NCBI RefSeq assembly: GCF_001278035.1
Contig: NZ_CP009452.1
Coordinates: 2,141,501-2,205,500 of the forward strand
Reading direction: 5' to 3'
Origin: Sphingopyxis sp. 113P3
GTDB taxonomy: Bacteria > Pseudomonadota > Alphaproteobacteria > Sphingomonadales > Sphingomonadaceae
DNA: 64,000 nucleotides
This document shows positions 16,700-26,334 of the stretch, piece after piece. The position numbers and the translations under genes are program-made. Position 1 is the stretch's first letter; each line of letters opens with the position of its first letter. The notes under the pieces were generated by a model. That model worked only from the letters and a program-made list of their open reading frames with translations, was not told the origin of the DNA and made no database searches.

Positions 16700-18196
16700 A
16701 TGCGAACGATTCATCATTTCATTCACGGGGAAGCGCAGCCCGGAGGCGAGCATATGGCGCCCGTCCATAACCCGTCGATTGGCAAGGTACAGGCCATGGT
16801 TCCGCTCGGCGGGGCCGATCTCCTCGCGCGCGCGGTGGCCGATGCAAAGGCTGCGCAGCCTGCATGGGCCGCGGTCAATCCGCAGCGGCGCGCCCGCATC
16901 CTCTTCAAACTCAAGGCCCTCATCGAACGCGATATGGACGAGCTTGCCCATCTGCTTTCGAGCGAGCACGGCAAGGTTATTGCGGACTCGCGCGGCGACA
17001 TTCAGCGCGGGCTCGACGTCATTGAATTCGCATGCGGCATCCCGCACTTGCTGAAGGGCGAATATACCGAGGGTGCAGGCCCCGGCATCGACGTCTATTC
17101 GATGCGACAGCCTCTCGGAATCGTCGCGGGTATCACGCCGTTCAACTTTCCCGCGATGATCCCGCTCTGGATGATCGCGCCCGCGATTGCTTGCGGCAAT
17201 GCCTTCATCCTGAAGCCATCGGAGCGCGATCCATCGGTCCCGGTTCGCCTCGCCGAGCTTGCGATCGAGGCCGGCTTGCCCGCCGGCATCCTGAACGTCG
17301 TGCATGGCGACAAGGAGATGGTCGATGTGATCCTCGATTCCCCCGACATCAAGGCAGTGAGCTTCGTCGGCTCGTCGGACATTGCAAATTATGTCTACGG
17401 ACGCGGCGCGGCCGCGGGCAAGCGCGTGCAGTGCATGGGCGGCGCGAAGAACCACGGCATCGTGCTTCCCGACGCCGATCTTGACCAGGCGGTCGCCGAC
17501 ATCATTGGCGCTGCGTATGGCTCAGCGGGCGAACGCTGCATGGCGCTCCCTGTTGTCACGCCCGTGGGCGAGACGACCGCTGCGGCGCTGCGCGAGAAGC
17601 TGGTCAGCGAAATCGCGAAGCTTCGCGTGGGCACGGCAACCGATCCCGATGCGCATTATGGCCCGGTGGTGAGCGCGGAGCATAAGGCACGCATCGAGGC
17701 CTATATCGCGATGGCGGCCGAGGAGGGCGCCGAAATCGTCGTCGATGGCCGCGGGTTCACGCTTCAGGGTCACGAGGAAGGCTATTATCTCTCGCCGACC
17801 CTGATCGACCATGTCACCTCCGACATGCGCTCCTACAAGGACGAGATCTTCGGCCCGGTGCTTCAGATCTTGCGCGCCGAGACGCTGGAAGAGGCCATCG
17901 CCTATCCCTCGCGCCACCAATATGGGAATGGCGTTGCCATCTTCACACGCAATGGCGACTTTGCCCAGCGCTTTGCCTCCGAGGTCGAAGTTGGCATGGT
18001 CGGCATCAACGTTCCCATTCCGGTGCCGGTCGCTTACCATAGCTTCGGCGGCTGGAAGCGCTCAGGTTTTGGCGACCTTGATCAATATGGAACCGACAGC
18101 ATCCGCTTCTACACCCGGAGCAAGAAGGTCACGAAGCGCTGGCCTTCGGGCGGCGAGGTGATCGACCAGAGCTTCGTCATCCCGACGATGCGCTAA
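16700..18196 (+). CDS. mmsA: CoA-acylating methylmalonate-semialdehyde dehydrogenase
   Basis: A 498-residue NAD-dependent aldehyde dehydrogenase that converts methylmalonate semialdehyde (valine, thymine or inositol catabolism) to propionyl-CoA. Key features: NAD-binding ITPFNFPAMIPLWMIAPA, SFVGSSDIANYVY, the MMSDH-type MGGAKNHGIVLPDAD, and the catalytic cysteine in GSAGERCMALPVV. Length is typical. An excellent AAGGAGG site at 16687-16693 sets the start. It stands alone downstream of a divergent LysR gene. Confidence 0.95.
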   Translation: MRTIHHFIHGEAQPGGEHMAPVHNPSIGKVQAMVPLGGADLLARAVADAKAAQPAWAAVNPQRRARILFKLKALIERDMDELAHLLSSEHGKVIADSRGDIQRGLDVIEFACGIPHLLKGEYTEGAGPGIDVYSMRQPLGIVAGITPFNFPAMIPLWMIAPAIACGNAFILKPSERDPSVPVRLAELAIEAGLPAGILNVVHGDKEMVDVILDSPDIKAVSFVGSSDIANYVYGRGAAAGKRVQCMGGAKNHGIVLPDADLDQAVADIIGAAYGSAGERCMALPVVTPVGETTAAALREKLVSEIAKLRVGTATDPDAHYGPVVSAEHKARIEAYIAMAAEEGAEIVVDGRGFTLQGHEEGYYLSPTLIDHVTSDMRSYKDEIFGPVLQILRAETLEEAIAYPSRHQYGNGVAIFTRNGDFAQRFASEVEVGMVGINVPIPVPVAYHSFGGWKRSGFGDLDQYGTDSIRFYTRSKKVTKRWPSGGEVIDQSFVIPTMR

Positions 18197-18310
18197 GAGC
18201 TGAGGCGAGGAAAAAGGGGCGGGGGCAGCACCGAAGGGCTGCCCCCGCCAGGGGGAGAGAACTGTTTATGACGGGACCGGCCAAGCGCGCCGCGGCCCTC
18301 CCGCGAAGGC

Positions 18311-18772
18311 TCAGGGCCTGCCCCCGCTCTCGAGACGGAAGAAAAGGCCTGCATGACCATTTTGCTGGAGGCCGAAGCGTCCGGTGACCCGGATCTCGCG
18401 GCCGAGCGGCAGTCGCTCCGCCTTCGCAAGATGCACCTCGATCACTTCGTTCGGCCGCGCGGCGGCGTGGTAGGGGCAGTCAGGTGAAGAGCGCGAGAGC
18501 AGGAAATGATCGCTCTCTGCGTCCTGCCCAAGCAGAACCGCATACCCACCAATTGTGAGATCCTCGCCGGCCAGCGCCAGGACGTCAGCGGGGATCCGGG
18601 CGCGATACTGATAGTCGGGCGGTGCCTGCGAGACGGCGACCTTGGCAAGCAGCGCCCAGTGGGGATCGTCCGATACATCGGCATGATCCCCCTCGCCATG
18701 CGCAAGTGCCGGCGCCGCGCCGAGGAGGAGCAACGCGCCGAGCGCGGCGCGAAGCCATCTATTTGCGCTCAT
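18311..18772 (-). CDS. Exported hypothetical protein, DUF3299-like
   Basis: A 153-residue protein with a signal peptide (LRAALGALLLLGAAPALA) followed by a His/Asp-rich stretch HGEGDHADVSDDPHW. The core, LTIGGYAVLLGQDAESDHFLLSRSSPDCPYH followed by VTGRFGLQQN, resembles DUF3299 periplasmic proteins. The ATG at 18772 overlaps the amidohydrolase stop by 14 bases; an ATG at 18787 is the alternative. The His-rich N-terminus and the conserved CPYH could bind metal, which is only inference. It is the last gene of the leftward receptor-amidohydrolase operon. Confidence 0.7.
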   Translation of the reverse strand: MSANRWLRAALGALLLLGAAPALAHGEGDHADVSDDPHWALLAKVAVSQAPPDYQYRARIPADVLALAGEDLTIGGYAVLLGQDAESDHFLLSRSSPDCPYHAAARPNEVIEVHLAKAERLPLGREIRVTGRFGLQQNGHAGLFFRLESGGRP

Positions 18773-20462
18773 AGACAATCCTGCCATCGATGATCGTCAT
18801 CGCCACCGGGATTTCATCGATCTCGGCGGGCGCCGCGGCGAGCGGGTCCTTTTCGAGAACCACGAAGTCGGCGAGTTTGCTGACCTCGATGCTGCCCAAT
18901 GATTTTTCGAGGTAATTCGCCTCGGCCGCCCAGATGGTGAACATCTTGATGCCCTCCATCACCGTGATCGCCTGCTTGGGCTGGACGATTGTTCCGAACT
19001 TCGTATCCCGGCGCACCGCGCGCTCGATCGAGAAGAGCGGCGAAGTCGCAAAATTCTGCGTCCCGATCGTGTCGACGCCCCCCGGCGGGTGCATGCCGCG
19101 ATCGATGAGGTCGCGCAGCGGGAAGAATTTGACCGCGGGCTCCTTCACATTGGTGTCGGTGAGGCGCCAGAGAAATGCGACCTGCGGCGAGGGGATGATC
19201 CTGTTTTCCGACATCCGCCGCAGCCGGGCCTCGGTCCGTTCAGGATCCTGGGTGAGAAAATGCGCAAAATGCTCGATCCGGTCCCGGCTGTCGGGGTTCG
19301 CCGCGATCTTGTTCGCCTTTTCGAAGGCGCTGATCACCATGTCCTGGGCCCGGTCGCCGTTTGCGTGGGTCAGGACCTGCCAGCCATGCTCGCGCGCCGA
19401 TAGAATGATGGCGTCGAGCGCGGTCTGATCCATGCTGGTGCCGCCATAATTTTCCGGCACCCAGGTCGTTCCCGATCCCTTCCATGCGGGTTTGTACGTC
19501 GCCGCCGTCGTGCCCCAGACGCCGTCGATGAAGAGCTTGAGGCCGCCAACCCGCATCCAGTCATTGCCGAAACCCGTGAAGAGGCCGGTGTCGAGAAGCT
19601 TTCGGGCCGAGGCGGCGTCGCGCGCGATATAGTTCATCCGGATACGGGTCGGAAGCCGGCCCTCATCGAGAAGTTCGGCATAGGCGCGGTAGGTCTCGCC
19701 GGGCGAGAGGTCCGAGACGGTAGTCACGCCTTTTTCAAGGTAGAAGTCATTGAGGACGCCGCGCACGGCTTCCTTCATTTCAGGGTAGGTGAATTCGTCC
19801 TTCGGCCACGGCGCAGGCGCGTCGCGGACAATCGCAACTTCGCCGTCCGCCGTTCGCTCATAGCGTCCGGTCGAGCCCTTGGGCGGATCGGGAAAGTCGC
19901 GCCCCATCCCGAGCACCACTGCCGCGCGGTGGTTGATCAGCCTGTCGTGCGCGCTCCAGTCGAGCCGCACTGGGTTGTCCGGGAATGCGGCGTCGAGCTC
20001 CTCGCGGGTCGGAAAAACCTGGTTGTATGTGCCTTGGCCAATGATCCAGGCACCCGCCGGCTTCTTTGCGGCAGCCTCGCGCAATTTTGCGATAATGGCT
20101 TTCGTGTCGGCCAGCGGCGGCACCTGCACATTGACATAATGCGCCTCGACATTGGCCATTCCTGCAACATGCGAGTGAGCATCGATGAAGCCGGGGAGCA
20201 TCGTGCGGCCTTGAAGGTCCACGATCTTCGTCGCGGGGCCCTTCCATGGACCCGTCTCGCCGACAGCGACGATCCGGTTCTTCCGGATCGCGACGCTGTC
20301 GACGATACGTTCCTCGCTATCGACGGTGACGACCTTACCGCCGGTAAAGATGACGTCCGCGTAGAGCGGCTCGCCGGGTGACTGCGCTGCGAGCGAGACG
20401 CTCCCGAACGCCGTTGCCAGAAGCATCCCCGCCGTCAACCGACGAATTCCGGTCATCATCAT
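18759..20462 (-). CDS. Exported amidohydrolase, YtcJ-like
   Basis: A 567-residue metal-dependent amidohydrolase. The first of three in-frame ATGs (20462) is 6 bases after an AAGGAG site; a signal peptide (LTAGMLLATAFGSVSLAAQ) follows. Metal-site motifs: DAHSHVAGM after PGF, DRIEHFAHF, and LTHANGDRAQD. The C-terminal beta domain has LADFVVLEKDPL. YtcJ-type enzymes cleave N-acyl or amide bonds of small molecules; the substrate is unknown. It follows the TonB receptor by 23 bases, so the pair probably imports and hydrolyses one compound in the periplasm. Confidence 0.9.
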   Translation of the reverse strand: MMMTGIRRLTAGMLLATAFGSVSLAAQSPGEPLYADVIFTGGKVVTVDSEERIVDSVAIRKNRIVAVGETGPWKGPATKIVDLQGRTMLPGFIDAHSHVAGMANVEAHYVNVQVPPLADTKAIIAKLREAAAKKPAGAWIIGQGTYNQVFPTREELDAAFPDNPVRLDWSAHDRLINHRAAVVLGMGRDFPDPPKGSTGRYERTADGEVAIVRDAPAPWPKDEFTYPEMKEAVRGVLNDFYLEKGVTTVSDLSPGETYRAYAELLDEGRLPTRIRMNYIARDAASARKLLDTGLFTGFGNDWMRVGGLKLFIDGVWGTTAATYKPAWKGSGTTWVPENYGGTSMDQTALDAIILSAREHGWQVLTHANGDRAQDMVISAFEKANKIAANPDSRDRIEHFAHFLTQDPERTEARLRRMSENRIIPSPQVAFLWRLTDTNVKEPAVKFFPLRDLIDRGMHPPGGVDTIGTQNFATSPLFSIERAVRRDTKFGTIVQPKQAITVMEGIKMFTIWAAEANYLEKSLGSIEVSKLADFVVLEKDPLAAAPAEIDEIPVAMTIIDGRIVYERK

Positions 20463-20485
20463 CGATAGCTCCTTCGCGTCTGCGA

Positions 20486-22888
20486 TCAGTAGCGGGCGAT
20501 GAGCTGCAACCCGAGCGTGCGCGGGCGAAGCGTCATGCCGCGCCACAGCGGGCCCCGGGCGTAGGTCGGGCCATCCGTGACATAATCGACATTGTTGAGC
20601 AAATTCTCGGCGTAGACCTGAACGTCCACTGGGCCGAGGCTGACGCCTGCGCGCACGTCGAGCGTCGAGGGCTCGGCGGGGAAGCGGCGGGTGGGGTCAT
20701 AGCTCGTCGAAGTCGGGACCTGGTAGAGGAACGGGCCGCGGTTGACCGACTTGTAGTTGTACTGGACGCGGATGAATGGATCGAGATCGCCTGCATCCGG
20801 ATAGCGGTATTCGGCGTTCACATTGATCGTCCAGGGCGTCGCGCCAAGCTGCTGGCCCGCGACGACGATCGGGGCGGTGCCGATCTGGATGGTGTCGTCG
20901 TAGGTCGCGTCAGTGTAGCCGACCGCAGCGCCGAAGCTGAAGCTGTCATCTGGACGGATGTTGATGTTCGCCTCGAAGCCCTTCGAGGTTGCCGATGCGG
21001 TATTCGCAACGAGGCTGAAGGCGCACTGCAGGCGAAGCTGCTGCTGGATATTGTTCCACTTGGTGTAGAAGGCACTGACGTCGAGCTGGAGAGCGCCGCC
21101 GAGCATGCGGTTCTTCATCCCGATCTCGTAGCTGTCGGTACGGTCGGACTTGTAGACATTGGCATTGCCGATGCCGAGCGCCTGGGCTTCGGCGTCGCAA
21201 ATATTGGGCAACGCCTTGTTCACCCCGCCAGTACGATAGCCCCGCGCGAAGCTGGCATAGTAGAGCGCATTGGGGGTCGCCTGGAATGACAGACCGATCT
21301 TGGGGAGGAACGGATTTTCCTTGAGCGACCCCGCGGCCGTCGAAACACCGGTCGCGTAGGATACGCCGCGCTCGACCACGTCGAAATCGAGCTTGTCGCG
21401 CGAATAGCGGCCGCCGAGCGTGAGGGTCAGGCGGTCGACGAGCTTGACGTCGACGTTGGCGAAGAGAGCCAGGCTCTTCTCGATGGTGCTTTCATTGCCA
21501 TAGTAGCGGGCATTCCCGTTGACGAGCGGCGGGACGCCGGCGGCCTCGGGGGTGCGTCCGTAACGAATGAAATAGAGCGCATTATAGTGGGGCTCGAAAA
21601 TCGGGAGGTCCGACTTGATCGAACCGCGCGAATAATAGGCGCCAACGGTCCATTTGATCGGATCGTCGGCCGTGCCACCGGCGAAGCGGACCTCCTGCGT
21701 GAAGACCTTCTGGTAGATGTTGGGGTTCTGCCAGGTGATCGACTGATCAAAGCCCGGTGTGATCGGGAAGAGATAGGCGTTGCCGAAGGACGCGCGGTCG
21801 TTGATGTTGGTCGCGTCGTTCACATCCTCGACGTGGCGGTCGAAATAGGAGGTGACCGACGTGATCGAGAAGGAGCCAGCATCATAGCCAAGCTTGAGAG
21901 CAGGGAGGTAGAAGCGGTCGCGGCTCGGCTGGCGCAGCGACGCATAGGAGAGGAACTTGCCCGCCTTGGGATCGGACACGCCGTTGACGCAGGGAACGCG
22001 TGTGGGATCGACCGGGCCGCCAACGGTCTCGGGGCAACGCGTCCAAAGGTCGGCGCGGTCGTGGAATTTCAGATCCTGGAAATAGATGCTGGGCGAGATG
22101 GAAAGTTCAGGCGTCGGCTCCCAGAGCGCGGCGGCGCGCAGGACAGTCGTGTCGCTTGAGTTGACGTTATTTTCCGCGTCCGTCGGGTCCTGCCAGCTCT
22201 GACGGTCGATCCAGCCCGCATCGTGCCGGCGGTAGGCGCTCAGCCGCAGGCCGAGCGAGCCTTCGACGATCGGCACACCGACGGCGATGCCGCCTTCATA
22301 GCCCATACCGCCATTTTTTACGGTGTTGACCGCGGCGCGCCCGTAAACGCTGAACTCGCTGAGGCTCGGTGTCGGCGTCACGAAGCGGACCGCGCCGCCT
22401 TGCGAGCTTGCACCGAACAACGTTCCCTGGGGACCGCGCAGGACCTCGACGCGTTCCAGATCGAAGAGGAAGGGAATGGTCGTGCCATTATAGTTGAGCG
22501 AGGCGTTGCGCGCCATGATCGGCGTGTCGTCGATATAGACGGCCGAGGTCGCCGCACCCGCGGTCGAATCAATCCCGCGGATCGAAATGCGCGTCTGGCC
22601 CGAACCGCCCGTCGATGCGCGCGAGATGTCGAGCCCGGGCGTCTGGTTCGCGACGTCGCGGATGTCGCGGATGCCGCGCTGATCGAGGCCTTCCTGGCTG
22701 TAGGCGGTGATCGAGATCGGAACCTTCGAAACCGATTCCGAACGCTTCGTGGCGGTCACGACGATATCCCCCGACATATCGTCACCCCCCTCGAATGCCT
22801 CCTGGGCTGCGGCGGGGAGAGCGACCAGCAGCGCCGAGGCGACTGCGATGGCGGAAAGGCCGGTCATATGTTGTGTTATCTTGCGCAT
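20486..22888 (-). CDS. TonB-dependent outer-membrane receptor (operon with amidohydrolase)
   Basis: An 800-residue receptor. Signal peptide (LSAIAVASALLVALPAAAQ), TonB-box-like DIVVTATKR, plug domain (VPISITAYSQEGLDQRGIRDIRDV; VEVLRGPQGTLFGASSQGG) and a 22-strand barrel ending in an aromatic residue (LGLQLIARY). It is an active importer energised by TonB. The linkage to an amidohydrolase argues for an organic substrate, not iron, and no Fur-like site is seen upstream. The ATG at 22888 is preferred because it begins the signal peptide. A palindromic operator-like site lies at 23029-23045. Confidence 0.93.
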   Translation of the reverse strand: MRKITQHMTGLSAIAVASALLVALPAAAQEAFEGGDDMSGDIVVTATKRSESVSKVPISITAYSQEGLDQRGIRDIRDVANQTPGLDISRASTGGSGQTRISIRGIDSTAGAATSAVYIDDTPIMARNASLNYNGTTIPFLFDLERVEVLRGPQGTLFGASSQGGAVRFVTPTPSLSEFSVYGRAAVNTVKNGGMGYEGGIAVGVPIVEGSLGLRLSAYRRHDAGWIDRQSWQDPTDAENNVNSSDTTVLRAAALWEPTPELSISPSIYFQDLKFHDRADLWTRCPETVGGPVDPTRVPCVNGVSDPKAGKFLSYASLRQPSRDRFYLPALKLGYDAGSFSITSVTSYFDRHVEDVNDATNINDRASFGNAYLFPITPGFDQSITWQNPNIYQKVFTQEVRFAGGTADDPIKWTVGAYYSRGSIKSDLPIFEPHYNALYFIRYGRTPEAAGVPPLVNGNARYYGNESTIEKSLALFANVDVKLVDRLTLTLGGRYSRDKLDFDVVERGVSYATGVSTAAGSLKENPFLPKIGLSFQATPNALYYASFARGYRTGGVNKALPNICDAEAQALGIGNANVYKSDRTDSYEIGMKNRMLGGALQLDVSAFYTKWNNIQQQLRLQCAFSLVANTASATSKGFEANINIRPDDSFSFGAAVGYTDATYDDTIQIGTAPIVVAGQQLGATPWTINVNAEYRYPDAGDLDPFIRVQYNYKSVNRGPFLYQVPTSTSYDPTRRFPAEPSTLDVRAGVSLGPVDVQVYAENLLNNVDYVTDGPTYARGPLWRGMTLRPRTLGLQLIARY

Positions 22889-23028
22889 GATTATTGTGCT
22901 CCCTGTGATGATTTCCCTGATCAGGCAACGCCGCACGTTGCTGACCGGGCTCCTCGCTTCTCATGTGAAATCTGACTGCCGCCCCTTCGGGCGGGAAGTT
23001 GCGAAAGTTCGGTCAGATGTTGACCTTT

Positions 23029-23045
23029 CGACACCATTGGTGTCG
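23029..23045. promoter_or_regulatory. Operator-like palindrome upstream of the receptor operon
   Basis: cgacacca-t-tggtgtcg is a perfect 8-1-8 inverted repeat lying 141 bases upstream of the receptor start and 40 bases past the FAD-oxidase stop. The arm length and odd centre suit a dimeric regulator (GntR-, LacI- or LysR-like). No T-run follows, so a terminator is less likely. Confidence 0.45.
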
Positions 23046-23084
23046 CATTTAGTCCGGTCGCCGCCGAGCAGGCTTCGCGCGCGC

Positions 23085-24491
23085 TCATTGATCGCCGAGA
23101 TATTCGGCAAAGCGGGCGTCGAACGGACGCTTGCGCTGCGCGCTTTCCGCCTCGTCGATCCGGGCGAAGGCGCTCTGCACATAGCGCACCCCCATCCAGC
23201 GGAAGGGCTCGACCTCCCAGCGCGGCGCCCGCGGGCGGTGGACCGGGAGGCTCTCAAGCCCGGTCGCCCATCCTCCGATAAGGCCTGAAAGAAGCTTGGC
23301 GCACAGCGCGCTCGTCGAGACGCCGCGCCCTGTATAACCGTAGAGAGTCGCAACGCGGCTGGTCTTGTCGAAATTGACGGTCGGCAGCCAGTCGCGCGGC
23401 ACGCCGAGATAGCCGCCCCACGCGTGCGTGAAGGAGAGGTCGGCAAGCTGCGGCCACCATTCGCGCACACAGCCGCGCATCCATTCGAAGACTGGCTCGT
23501 CGCGGATCGCATTTTCCGGCATCGCGGACCCGAAAAGGTAGGAGGCGCCCCGGCTTCCGTAAAGGATGCGTCCGTCGCAGGTCCGGGTGAGGTAGTTTTT
23601 CGTGTGTACCTGCGAGCTCACGCTTTCGCCGCCGTGCCAGCCAATGTCAGCCCACTGGCTCGGCGTGAGCGGCTCGGACAGCACGATCATCGAGGACATC
23701 GGGAGCAAGGAGCGCCGATGGCCCGGGAGGGTAGTGCGATAGGCCTCGCAGGCCACGACGACCGCTTTACGGGCTCTTACCGTGCCGCCCCGGGTGAGAA
23801 TGGCAGCGTCGGGTGCGGGGCGGACCGCGGTTGCCTCGCTGCCCTCGCAGATCACCGCCCCAAGCTTCTCGACCGTGCGAGCAAGGCCGCGCACGAGCTT
23901 GCCGGGATGGACATTCGCGCCGTGACGCGACTGGAGCGCGCCATGAAGGCGGGTCACATTGATGCGCTCGCGCGTCTCGCTTTGCCCGAGGAGGCGGTTG
24001 CCGTCCTGAAGCCCGAGCGATTGGTAGGTTGCCAGGGTCGCTGCAAGGCCGATCAACTGCTCTTCGCTGCGTGCGAGGCTGAGGAGGCCCGTTGCGCGAA
24101 AATCCGCGTCGATCCCTTCCTCATCAAGGGTGCGTCCGATCTCGTCGACGATCTGCTGCTGAGCGAGGATCGTCTCGCGCGCGCGCTCGGCGCCGAAGCG
24201 CTTGACGAGCGCGCCGGGATCGACCGGGAAGCGGGGCGAACACCAGCCGCCATTGCGGCCCGACGCGCCGTAGCCGCAAATTTCGCGCTCGACGATCAGC
24301 ACCTCGAGCGATGGCTCGTTGCGCAGAAGGTGATAGGCCGTCCAGAGCCCCGAAAAGCCGCCGCCCAGGATCGCGACGTCGACCTCGACGTCGGCCGAAA
24401 GCGGCGCGCGGGGGGTGAGGTCGTCGCCGGAGTCCGAAAGCCAGAAGTCATTGCTGATGGGGCGCGGCTGCGCCTTCGAACCCGAGCTCAC
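23085..24491 (-). CDS. FAD-dependent amine oxidoreductase, PuuB-like
   Basis: A 468-residue DAO-family flavoprotein. The FAD-binding motif is VAILGGGFSGLWTAYHLL, followed by GYGASGRNGGWCSPRF (the conserved GRNGG of glutamylputrescine oxidase/sarcosine oxidase relatives). The second part has YTGRGVSTSALCAKLLSG, the FAD-closing end. In E. coli PuuB oxidises gamma-glutamylputrescine. Here no PuuA glutamyl ligase is present in the operon, so the substrate may be another amine or a gamma-amino acid. The start overlaps the cupin stop by 4 bases (ATGA). It is the last gene of the operon running from gabT. Confidence 0.87.
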   Translation of the reverse strand: MSSGSKAQPRPISNDFWLSDSGDDLTPRAPLSADVEVDVAILGGGFSGLWTAYHLLRNEPSLEVLIVEREICGYGASGRNGGWCSPRFPVDPGALVKRFGAERARETILAQQQIVDEIGRTLDEEGIDADFRATGLLSLARSEEQLIGLAATLATYQSLGLQDGNRLLGQSETRERINVTRLHGALQSRHGANVHPGKLVRGLARTVEKLGAVICEGSEATAVRPAPDAAILTRGGTVRARKAVVVACEAYRTTLPGHRRSLLPMSSMIVLSEPLTPSQWADIGWHGGESVSSQVHTKNYLTRTCDGRILYGSRGASYLFGSAMPENAIRDEPVFEWMRGCVREWWPQLADLSFTHAWGGYLGVPRDWLPTVNFDKTSRVATLYGYTGRGVSTSALCAKLLSGLIGGWATGLESLPVHRPRAPRWEVEPFRWMGVRYVQSAFARIDEAESAQRKRPFDARFAEYLGDQ

Positions 24492-24853
24492 GAATCGCGC
24501 TCTTCGTCGAGCACCATGAAGACCTTGCGGCTCGTCTCGAGAATCTCCCAGACGCCGCGGCTATTCTCGGGGAAATGGGCAACGTCCCCTGCGCCGAGCG
24601 TGATCGGTTCGCCGTCTTCGGGGGTGAAGATGGCCTTGCCGCTGAGGAAATGGCAGAATTCGGCCTGCTTGACCTGGCGCACCCAGCGGCCCGGTGTGCA
24701 TTCCCAGACCCCGAGCCGCGTCGATGCGCGCGAGCTTGAAGGAAGGGAAATCGAGCGGACCGTCGAGACCGGTTCGCCTAAAGGTACGGGGACCGCTTTG
24801 GGTGGGGGGGCGGTTTCGAACAATGACGCGACATTGAACAGCGTAACGGACAT
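24488..24853 (-). CDS. Small cupin-domain protein
   Basis: A 121-residue single-domain cupin of the DUF861/(S)-ureidoglycine aminohydrolase-like type: VWECTPGRWVRQ, AEFCHFLSGKAIFTPEDGEPITLGAGDVAHFPENSRGVWEILE. Such proteins commonly sit beside PuuB-type oxidases and may bind the amine or aldehyde product; a catalytic role is not established. It lies 101 bases after the ABC ATPase gene and overlaps the oxidase gene by 4 bases. Confidence 0.85.
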   Translation of the reverse strand: MSVTLFNVASLFETAPPPKAVPVPLGEPVSTVRSISLPSSSRASTRLGVWECTPGRWVRQVKQAEFCHFLSGKAIFTPEDGEPITLGAGDVAHFPENSRGVWEILETSRKVFMVLDEERDS

Positions 24854-24954
24854 CGGACGGCTCCAGCAAGATGGGAGCCCTTCATTGCGTCATGGCCGGC
24901 GGCCTCAGGAGTTGTGTAGCGCTTACATGCCGGTGTGAATTAATCACCAGTCCT

Positions 24955-25677
24955 TCAATGATGAAGAACCCGCTCCAGAAACAGGCGGGCGCGTTCGGTG
25001 GAGGGCGCTGTCAGCACGTCGCGTGCCGGGCCGTTCTCGACGATCACGCCCTCGTCGATGAAGAGCGCGCGGTCGGCCACCTCGCGGGCAAAAGCGATTT
25101 CGTGCGTGACGACAACCATCGTCATCCCGTCCTCGGCCAGCTCGCGAATGACCGCGAGCACTTCGCCCACGCGTTCAGGATCCAGGGCCGAGGTTGGCTC
25201 GTCGAACAATATGGCCTGAGGCTGCATGGCAAGCGCGCGGGCGATACCGACGCGCTGTTGCTGGCCGCCCGAAAGCTGCCCCGGATAGGCATCGGCGCGG
25301 TCCGCCAGACCCACCCGCTGCAAGAGTTCGATTGCCCGGGCGCGTGCCGTCTCGGCATCTTCGCGCAGCACGTGGACGGGGCCTTCGATGATATTCTCGA
25401 TGACCGTCCGGTGCGGGAAGAGATTGAAACGCTGGAAGACCATCGAGACCTTGCGGCGGATCGCAGGCAGGGTCTTGTCCGAAAGAAGCGTGCCATCGAC
25501 GGTGATCCGCCCCGCGTCATGGCTTTCAAGGCCATTGATCGTGCGCAGGATCGTCGATTTTCCGGATCCCGAAGGGCCGATGAGACAGGCGACTTCGCCG
25601 GCGCTCACAGTGAAGCTTATATCGCGCAGGATCTGCCGTGCGCCGAAAGCCTTTGCGACGTTGGAAAGTTCGATCAC
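24955..25677 (-). CDS. Polar amino-acid ABC transporter, ATP-binding protein
   Basis: A 240-residue ATPase of the GlnQ/HisP type. Walker [11 protein letters not shown]-loop [11 protein letters not shown], signature [15 protein letters not shown], Walker [12 protein letters not shown] and the switch His in [13 protein letters not shown] are all intact. It powers the permease encoded immediately upstream, whose stop it overlaps by 4 bases. It imports the amine or amino acid that the surrounding GABA-pathway genes degrade (inference from context). Confidence 0.95.
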   Translation of the reverse strand: MIELSNVAKAFGARQILRDISFTVSAGEVACLIGPSGSGKSTILRTINGLESHDAGRITVDGTLLSDKTLPAIRRKVSMVFQRFNLFPHRTVIENIIEGPVHVLREDAETARARAIELLQRVGLADRADAYPGQLSGGQQQRVGIARALAMQPQAILFDEPTSALDPERVGEVLAVIRELAEDGMTMVVVTHEIAFAREVADRALFIDEGVIVENGPARDVLTAPSTERARLFLERVLHH

Positions 25678-26327
25678 CGCCAGGCCGCCTTCTTCTCGAG
25701 CGCGCGCACGGCCATGGCGAGCGGGATGCTCGCGGCCAGATACAGAAGGGCAATCAGCACGTAGACGGTTCCATTTTTGAAGGTCGAGATGGCAAGAAGC
25801 TGACCCGACCGAGTGAGCTCGGCGACGGTGATGGTCGAGGCGATCGAGCTGTCCTTGAGGAGCATGACCGTCGTGTTGCCGAACGAGGGAAGCGCGGTGC
25901 GCAGGCCGAGCGGCATGACAATGCGCCGCGTGATCATCCCCCGGCTCATGCCAAGCGCGGTGCCCGCCTCGATCAGTTGCCGGTCGACCGATTCAAATCC
26001 GCCGCGCAGATTTTCCGCCTGATACACCGAATAGGCGATACCGAGGCCGATGACGCCGGCAAGGAACGGCGGGAAATCGATCCCCCAGTCGGGAAGGACA
26101 AAATAGACGCAGAACAATTGTACAATGATCGGAATGCCGCGGACCGTGTTGATGACGAGCTTGTTCGTCCAGCGTAGCGGCGCATGATGCGACATGCCCA
26201 TCAACGCCCAGACAAGGCCGAGCGCGAGGCTGACCGCAAGGGCACATAGGGTGAGCAGGACCGTGGTCCACAAACCGCGCGCCAGCACGGGAAGAAACGC
26301 GACCGCGTCGGTCAGAAATTCGGACAT
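25674..26327 (-). CDS. Polar amino-acid ABC transporter, permease
   Basis: A 217-residue inner-membrane protein with five to six helices. The cytoplasmic EAA loop ([20 protein letters not shown]) that docks on the ATPase is present, as is the family's N-terminal pattern [23 protein letters not shown]. The ATG at 26327 is chosen because the longer frame upstream is Ser/Arg-rich and overlaps the preceding gene. It starts 7 bases after the binding-protein stop. Only one permease is present, so it probably works as a homodimer. Confidence 0.93.
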   Translation of the reverse strand: MSEFLTDAVAFLPVLARGLWTTVLLTLCALAVSLALGLVWALMGMSHHAPLRWTNKLVINTVRGIPIIVQLFCVYFVLPDWGIDFPPFLAGVIGLGIAYSVYQAENLRGGFESVDRQLIEAGTALGMSRGMITRRIVMPLGLRTALPSFGNTTVMLLKDSSIASTITVAELTRSGQLLAISTFKNGTVYVLIALLYLAASIPLAMAVRALEKKAAWR

Positions 26328-26334
26328 GATCAGG

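Noticed and set aside
20378..24938. Long + strand frames opposite the receptor, amidohydrolase and oxidase genes
   Set aside because: They are antisense shadows of high-GC genes with reversed codon bias and no recognised motifs.
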